A stretch of DNA of 64,000 nt from Macquaria australasica (lineage: Eukaryota; Chordata; Actinopteri; Centrarchiformes; Percichthyidae), in assembly GCA_005408345.1 (NCBI GenBank), contig SEMN01000020.1, positions 1,307,501 through 1,371,500 of the forward strand, in the 5' to 3' direction. Position numbers and translations under genes: made by a program. Below the pieces are notes generated by a model, which was not told where the DNA came from, ran no database searches, and worked only from the letters and a program-made list of their open reading frames with translations. Positions 59,401-64,000 of this stretch are shown one piece after another. Every line of letters begins with the position of its first letter. The stretch's first letter is position 1.

Positions 59401-61067
59401 ACCACTTTTCCTTGTCATCACCGTCGTCAGTGATGGACTGCCTGGACTATGCTGCTGCAGTGGCTTGCCAGACAGACCCTCTATCTCCTTGCAGCCAGCC
59501 AGGGGAGTTGAGACCCAGCCGACTCCCCTGGTGTTTAACTGCTACCCGGTCAACTAGCCAGTCGCGTTGTAACAAACAAGTCTTGAAAGATCCTGCTGCG
59601 TTTTCAACCTCTGCCAGAGCAGAATGATTAGAGCTGTCTGGAGTGTCTGTGCTTTCAGGCACAACCGCACTAATCAACAGCGCTGCCATGGTCAATGAAG
59701 GTGTCAAAGAGGGAGGCGATAAAGGTCACTGGCAGGTCGGCACAAGTACTACGCCCTTCTTTAAAGAGGGAAGTCTGTTCGGATGCTGAAGCAACAAAGA
59801 TACATGCACAACAGGTTGTAAATTATAGATGCAGAGAAAAGGGAAAAAAACACTTCACGTCTGTCTGCATGTGCCAATAGATTCTTGCACACTGCAATGC
59901 AGACACCAGTGTTTGGCCACAAAAACATTTAGTGGATTGATACCGAGTCAAAAGCAGAAACATAGATGTGCCAGTCCTCCTACTGCGCTGCACCACTTTG
60001 ACCTAGCTGTCTGCAGTTTCACACACACAAAAGAGGTGTGTGTGCACATGTATACAGAGTGCTGTCTGAGCTCAGCAGGAGGACCTTCAGTTGCTGCAGA
60101 TTCGTTAGTCTATGCTACAAACACAGTGACACGAGCTAAACCAAGGCAGGAATCTATGCAAGATGTCAGTATTTTTCATAGATAAGATTATTTTTACCTT
60201 TACATGTATTAGATTTATTATTTTTCTTTCTTTCTATCAAATTGGGGTCTGTTGTTGTTACTGTTGAGATGTTCACTGTTCACATTTGTACTTATTGGAC
60301 TGCTAAATGACATCTTTTGCATATGATGAAATAAAGTGCCCCCACTCAAAAAAAAGACAATTTTTTATTTGTTGCATTTCTGTTTTTTCTTCCTACCTTT
60401 TCTGTTACTGATCACAGCCCTGAAACAATTAACATCACCGATAAAATGATTACTGCATAATACCTGGAAGTCTTTTTAATAATAATCACTCTGTAGTAAG
60501 CAGAAATTCATTTGTAACTGCATTGTTTTTAATTTTAGCAATATGCAGCAATGTGACATATTTGATGGGTTTTGATGGAAATTACATGTAGGAGAATCAA
60601 CAAGTCGCCTATGGAAAGGCCCAGTATTAAACTGATGTGTATGTGAATGTGCATTTGCATGCAGAATATCGAGCCAGCTTCACTGATCACACACTGTTCC
60701 ATCAGACTGGCATGAGTGTCCACTTACGAGGAGGAGTTGACGGTCGTGTAGCCGGAGGGACACTCAGGGATGCAGGCACCGTTGTGGATGACGTACTCGT
60801 GGCAGTCGGGGCTCTTGCTGTGCTCCTTCTCCCGCTTGCATCTGTTGTGGAGATCCTGGCAGAAGGCGAAGGAGACGCAGCGCCAGCCCTTGAAGGTGAA
60901 GTGGTTTTCAGGGCAGCGCGCCACACAGTTGTCCTCGGGCCCTTGGAGGCCGCGACAGGCAACGCAGTGACTGGCTGAGTTGGGCTTCAGGCAGCCGCCC
61001 AGGCACTGGTCGTGGCAGCACTGGTCATCCTTGGTGCAGGCTCGATGTTTACACTTAACAGGGCACA
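38119..61067 (-). CDS. insr: Insulin receptor (exon 3 to stop; N-terminal exons outside window)
   Basis: Receptor tyrosine kinase for insulin, cleaved into alpha and beta chains at the plasma membrane. Exons in transcript order: 61067-60728, 56775-56636, 55959-55815, 55462-55248, 53978-53852, 53105-52852, 49338-49171, 47814-47616, 47003-46717, 45514-45375, 44746-44587, 43877-43778, 43676-43609, 42404-42175, 41937-41827, 40661-40502, 39764-39635, 38986-38852 and 38476-38119. They join in frame to about 1,154 residues. Several exon lengths equal the human ones as I recall them (68, 111, 130, 135, 140, 160, 215 bp). Features: Cys-rich region, L2, FnIII domains, furin site RQRR, transmembrane helix, NPEY, complete kinase and the C-tail ending GRILALPRSSPS. 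That tail excludes IGF1R. Exons for the signal peptide and L1 are missing at the right edge. The teleost a or b paralogue is undecided. Confidence 0.97.
38852..42404 (-). CDS. insr: INSR tyrosine kinase domain exons
   Basis: Exons 42404-42175, 41937-41827, 40661-40502, 39764-39635 and 38986-38852 hold the kinase. Seen in order: glycine loop GQGSFGMVYEG, VAVKTVNE with the ATP-binding Lys, catalytic loop HRDLAARN, DFG followed by the activation loop RDIYETDYYRKGGKG with all three tyrosines, WMAPESLKDGVF, and SFGVVLWEI. All catalytic residues are present. Identity to the human domain is very high. One minor difference is SDCWSFG for human SDMWSFG. Expected function: autophosphorylation and phosphorylation of IRS adaptors. 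Confidence 0.97.
43609..43877 (-). CDS. insr: INSR transmembrane and juxtamembrane exons
   Basis: Exon 43877-43778 encodes the single transmembrane helix (IVIGPVICFVLLLFVAVAGF) followed by the basic stop-transfer MFKK. Exon 43676-43609 (68 bp) encodes the juxtamembrane segment with ASSNPEYLSAND, the NPEY motif that binds the PTB domains of IRS and SHC proteins when phosphorylated. The transmembrane sequence itself differs from the human one, as is usual. The juxtamembrane is then NDMYEEDEW, shorter than human SDVFPCSVYVPDEW and closer in length to IGF1R. Confidence 0.95.
44296..44540. mobile_element. Small TIR element in insr intron
   Basis: The ends are perfect 12-bp inverted repeats: TGTGTCCCAAAT on the left and ATTTGGGACACA on the right, 245 bp in total. 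The inside is AT-rich with TGAGTATGTCGTGTC near the left. I recognise the end sequence as a frequent teleost non-autonomous DNA transposon, possibly hAT-related. A target-site duplication is not clear. It ends 46 bp from the donor side of exon 44746-44587. Confidence 0.65.
46717..47003 (-). CDS. insr: INSR exon with furin cleavage site and start of beta chain
   Basis: The exon begins at the alpha/beta junction with RSRQRRS: the tetrabasic site RQRR (human RKRR) is a good furin site and cleavage would leave SVMGIANRT as the beta-chain start. An NRT sequon follows. The acidic PEDEDEESFES stretch replaces the human Ser and Thr-rich stretch. The FnIII strand TVISNLRHFTSYQIEVHACN and CSMAAYVSARTMPE match the family. 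It joins the next exon (DKADDIVGP) in phase 1. Confidence 0.95.
47616..47814 (-). CDS. insr: INSR exon 10: insert domain and alpha-CT segment
   Basis: The exon carries the end of FnIII-2 and the insert domain with the inter-chain Cys motif CCACPKTDKEL (human CCSCPKTDSQI). It ends with the alpha-CT helix YRKTFENYLHNEVFEI (human FRKTFEDYLHNVVFVP), which packs on L1 and contacts insulin. It is spliced in phase directly to the furin-site exon, so the chain corresponds to the human IR-A form. Two hydrophobic positions of the human helix end are Glu here. Confidence 0.95.
48939..48997. repeat. Partial copy of insr exon 9 start with its splice acceptor
   Basis: The 59 bases at 48939-48997 equal 49291-49349 at 58 of 59 positions. 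The original includes 48 bp of exon 9 (from 49338) plus 11 bp of intron with the acceptor CCCCAG. The copy lies in the next intron, same orientation. It has no obvious splice donor and would not make a complete exon. Confidence 0.95.
52001..52747. mobile_element. Non-autonomous TIR element in insr intron
   Basis: The left end GGCATTTTCCACTACTTGAG and the reverse complement of the right end GGCATTTTTTCACTACAGGA are similar, with the inner match continuing into GGTTCT/GGAACTT. No transposase frame is apparent. The family resembles a common teleost element that starts with a CATTTCCACTA-type end. It is about 750 bp long with an AT-rich centre. Confidence 0.55.
55815..61067 (-). CDS. insr: INSR cysteine-rich and L2 domain exons
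   Basis: Exon 61067-60728 encodes the furin-like Cys-rich domain with paired cysteines (TKDDQCCHDQCLGGCLKP, then WRCVSFAFCQDLHNRCK). It is slightly longer than the human exon: a Lys-Glu-rich stretch KREKEHSKSPDCHEYVIHNG replaces the shorter human loop. Exons 56775-56636 and 55959-55815 form the first part of L2 (GCTVLNGSLVINLRGG, SYALVSLSFFRKLRVIRGEE). The L2 domain contributes to the insulin-binding ectodomain. The first exon here is entered in phase 1, and its first complete residues, CPVKCK, align with human CPTICK. Confidence 0.95.
56890..57440 (+). repeat. Common percomorph interspersed repeat
   Basis: Contains TTTTTGGCCACTTGGGAGAA, CAACACCGACATATTATCAC, GTTAGCAAACAGTTGCTTAG and CGCTCCGTAGAGCTGAGGGG in that order. 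I recognise this order from other percomorph fish genomes as a frequent non-coding repeat of unknown class. It is GC-richer than the rest of this intron and has no reading frame of note. Confidence 0.5.
59160..59375 (+). repeat. Retroelement-like repeat, 3' part
   Basis: Contains CACTTGAGCAAGGCACTTCA then CTGCTCCAGTGGAGCTGG and ends near GGATAAATAAAGGTTAAATA. This order (TTGAGCAAGGCACTT...CTGCTCC...AATAAAGG) is a familiar tail of teleost SINE or LINE families. The class cannot be settled from this copy. Confidence 0.45.
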
Positions 61068-61694
61068 CTGCAGGTGAGAGAGGAACAACAAAGTCAAGTT
61101 AGTGAAGCAAAGATGAAGTTAAAGAAAAGGTTTCTTGGTCAATTTAAACATTACAGTGAGTACATGTGAGCTGCAGGAAACAGGAGCTTATCATTTTTCA
61201 AACACCCACATAGTATTTCAGTTGACACAGGTGATTTAATCAGTCTCCAATGACGGTATATCTTTATATCTCCAACTCCACAGAAATCTCATATGCTCAG
61301 ATCTCTCTGTCAGCAGGAGTGAAACCCCTCCTCACTGCACTCGCCAGCAGCCCAGAGGACCATCTGCCGTTGGCCAACAAGCATGCTGAATACAAACAGC
61401 GGGGATCCAACACAAGTTGACAAAAGACAGACACTTATCCAGAAGGCTTGGGGAAAGTGAGGCAGAGGGGAAAAAATTGTCATTCGAAGCATACAGTATT
61501 TTGCAAGCAAGACACATGTAAGATGTCTCTGATTGATTTCTTTTTTGTTCTTTTAGAACAAAAAAAGCTAAAAACAGTAAACTGAGCGCTGGGAAACATA
61601 GGAAAGAAATATGATAATGAAAAGACCTGATTGATCAGTGGTTTCCGAACTTTTTAAACCACGACACCCCTTCATAGGGATTTTTTTCCAAACT

Positions 61695-62015
61695 ATTATG
61701 CGATTAATTAATAGACAGAAAAACAACAATTTTGCAAATTATTTAATAATACACCCCTTATCAAGCAAAAATGCCAAATAGTCACTGGTTCCAGCTTCTG
61801 AAAGGTGCAGATTTGCTGCTTTTCTGTTTTATGTCATTGGAAATTGAATACTTTTGGGTTTTGGACTATTAGTTAGACATAACAAGGCAGATGAAGTTGT
61901 CACTTCTGGTAAATTGTGATGGATGTTTTTCACTATTTTCTGACACTGATGGATTAAATAATTAATTTATCAAAGAATACTAAGAGATCAACTGATAATG
62001 AAAACAATCCTGATT
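61695..62015. repeat. Teleost AT-rich fold-back repeat, copy 2
   Basis: Contains CACTGGTTCCAGCTTCTGAA, TTTTGGGTTTTGGACTATTA and AACAAGGCAGATGAAGTTGT, all close matches to the copy at 9957-10308 in the same order. Inserted in the insr intron before exon 3. Non-coding. Confidence 0.65.
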
Positions 62016-62536
62016 AAAGCCCGGCAGTTGATGCACAACACTGTGCCACAATTCATGATATCAAAATAATCTCACATCATCATTACAAGGACCCATGATA
62101 AATGATAAATATCCATGAATTGCTGAGCCCTTGGCTGCAATAGCCATAATAAAAACAAGCCCTAAATCATGTAAAGTAGCTGAGGAAAACTTAAGCAAAG
62201 CCTCTTTTTAACAACATGAAACACACAAGCTCTTTGTGAGAGAGCAGAAATTAAAAAAAAAAAAAAAACACTGAAAAAAAGATAAAGTGTCCTGACAGTC
62301 ACACAAACACACACACTGAAGCCCAGTGGTGCTTCTGGGCCCATAAACACGATCGACTAAAGACAGAGACACAAGTACAGCAGCAGGTTGGCTGTTTATG
62401 CATACGTCTGCATATGTGTGTGCCTGTAAATCAGCCTGTTACATAATATATTAAACATTAAACTCTCAGGATTGGCAGGTGTGTGTGTGTTTGTGTGCGT
62501 GTAGCTGTCTCAGCGTAGCTATGAGGACAAGTGTGC

Positions 62537-62567
62537 CATGGATGGATGGATGGATGGATGGATGGAG
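62537..62567. repeat. GGAT tetranucleotide repeat
   Basis: About six tandem GGAT units in the intron before insr exon 3. Simple-sequence repeat, likely length-variable. Confidence 0.9.
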
Positions 62568-63282
62568 GCTTCTCAGAGGTAAATACAGTTGACTGACCTG
62601 CCTGCTGAGATTATTTTCTCATCCACAGGAGCCAGATTAAGACCGTTCAACAGCAGGGGGGATAATGAGTGGCTGAGGTAAGGGGCAGGTCACAGGTCAG
62701 GCCGTAAAGTTGTGAGTATGTGTGTCTTTTATGGGTCTGAACTAATATTCAGCCACATAAACCAAGAAGGGAAAGGGACATTTGGGTGTTGTACATCGAA
62801 TTACGGGGGACAATTACTCTCAATAATCTGTTATTCTTTGTAATAATTTTCTTTGTTAACTTTTTATTGTTGAGCATGTCTCTGTAAGCATGTGCCCAAA
62901 ACTGCTTGGCTTTATTGGTGTCATGAGGTCAGCCCTTAAAAGAACAAAACAACATGGACCCCCTGTCCTCTTACATTCACAGAGGTAAGCTCTTGAAGCG
63001 CATGAAGAGCGTGTGTTTGGGGCGGGCGGCAGCAATATGAGAATGGCAGAGTGAGGGGGAAGCTAAAGGGGACATGGTGCTGGAAAAACAAATGATATAA
63101 CCACCTTTTATCTACGTCAGTCTGCTAGGCTAAATAATCTACCGCACAATGGGATTTACAATGAGCACTTAAGATGATTTCCACACTGAAAAACAAAAAT
63201 GTCCTCTTGATGATGTTTTGCTTCTGTCTCCAAATTTCAAATGCTGCCCTTCAACCTTTCCTCAAATGCATGTACGCGCACA

Positions 63283-63284
63283 CA

Positions 63285-63327
<43 letters not shown>
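63283..63327. repeat. CA dinucleotide microsatellite
   Basis: About 20 CA units, interrupted once near the start by an AA, in the intron before insr exon 3. The apparent open frame across it is only Thr-His translation of the repeat. Confidence 0.9.
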
Positions 63328-63332
<5 letters not shown>

Positions 63333-64000
63333 CTTTGCTGTCTGCTCACACTGACTCCTGATCCTCCAGCAGGGCTCCATGTCGGAGCACAGGCCCAGCA
63401 GCAGATCCACCCTCAGCCTTAGCCAATGTGTTGGCTAGCTGTAGAAGCTAGCCATTCAAATGGCCTCTCCCATCTCCAAGGAAGACAGGCGCACAGTTTA
63501 ACCCTTTGTGTCCCCCTCTCTTCCCTCCCAGCCAGTCAGACAGCAGCAGCAATGGGAGGTACGCAAAAAGAAAAAAAAGGAAAAAAAACGACACGAGGGC
63601 CACATAGTAACATGCTGGAGCTGAAGAAAAAAAAAAGCTGCACTGCTCTACTTTTTCTGTCTCCTCACTACTATGAATCGGCTGCTTTTATACTAATCGA
63701 AAGCACAAATAGTTCTTATTAAGTACTTTTTTTTTGTCATGCACATAAATCTTTGATGGACAGGAGGCGCTCCAGCAAAATCTGTTTATTCAGAGGTCCT
63801 TGTTGAGAGAAACGTGCTGATTGCCAAGACGATCATGTTATGTTAGTATGGTGCTGAACAACGCTGTGCCTCGGGTGATGCATCGTGTCTCATCATGTCC
63901 ACAACTCATTAGGACTTTTTGTTACAAACTTCAGCGGCCCTGGAACAACAGAAAAATTTCCACCCAGATCAAGATATCAGTTTAAACAACATGCCTCCTT

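Larger units (their letters stand above)
38477..60727 (-). other. insr: Introns of insr between listed exons
   Basis: All eighteen introns have GT-AG borders and compatible phases. Introns over 300 bp without recognisable further exons: 38987-39634, 39765-40501, 40662-41826, 42405-43608, 43878-44586, 44747-45374, 45515-46716, 47004-47615, 47815-49170, 49339-52851, 53106-53851, 53979-55247, 55960-56635 and 56776-60727. They hold repeats listed separately (44296-44540, 52001-52747, 56890-57440, 59160-59375), an AAG run at 41668-41688, a retroelement-tail-like sequence near 39950-40030 and the exon-9-like block at 48939-48997. Confidence 0.6.
60728..64000 (-). other. insr: INSR exon 3 and the intron before it, reaching the right edge
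   Basis: After the exon start at 61067 nothing up to 64000 resembles the L1 domain exon or a signal peptide, so the intron before exon 3 exceeds 2.9 kb. It contains the AT-rich repeat copy 61695-62015, a GGAT tetranucleotide run (about 62537-62567), a CA microsatellite (about 63283-63327) and A-rich tracts. Other reading frames here look random. Confidence 0.7.

Noticed and set aside
63174..63422. Open frame across the CA repeat
   Set aside because: Its body is His-Thr translation of a microsatellite and there is no homology or splice support.
1..64000. A novel prokaryote-style or defence system, CRISPR array or integrated provirus
   Set aside because: Everything readable fits three known vertebrate genes plus common repeats. 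No spacer-repeat array, viral gene set or unexplained gene cluster was found.

Overview
The window is ordinary vertebrate nuclear DNA, almost certainly from a ray-finned (probably percomorph) fish. All genes are split by introns with GT-AG borders. The introns carry interspersed repeats that I recognise from memory as typical of teleosts. The encoded proteins match vertebrate families at high identity. I see no prokaryotic, viral or CRISPR-like system.

Three protein-coding genes are present. (1) Positions 228-9329, plus strand: a signal peptide peptidase-like 2 gene, closest to SPPL2B. It lacks its first exon (off the left edge) but otherwise gives 542 codons over 14 exons through the stop. 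(2) Positions 14622-28338, minus strand: a complete ARHGEF18 (p114RhoGEF) short-isoform reading frame of about 994 residues in 19 coding exons. Its likely non-coding leader reaches a CpG-rich first exon near 34 kb. (3) Positions 38119-61067, minus strand: the insulin receptor, from the exon matching human exon 3 through the stop (19 coding exons, about 1,154 residues). The exons for the signal peptide and L1 domain lie beyond the right edge.

SPPL2B and ARHGEF18 converge tail to tail across about 5.3 kb of 3'-UTR and repeats. ARHGEF18 and INSR run in the same direction, as neighbours. INSR and ARHGEF18 also lie near each other in human 19p13, so that block looks conserved, while human SPPL2B is several megabases away. 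The three products do not form one pathway: an intramembrane protease of endosomes and lysosomes, a RhoA exchange factor of cell junctions, and the insulin-binding receptor tyrosine kinase.

Most exon joins were checked by reading phase. The three reading frames stay open across every join, which is strong internal support. The more unusual observations are: a 59-bp near-perfect copy of the start of INSR exon 9, with its splice acceptor, in the next intron; replacement by Phe of the C-terminal Tyr that forms the p85-type YTHM motif in human INSR; absence of the alternatively spliced exon 11 and a charged alpha-CT tail; a Harbinger-like TIR element with TAA target-site duplications 44 bp from an ARHGEF18 splice donor; two copies of a long fold-back element; and a composite repeat interrupted by another repeat.
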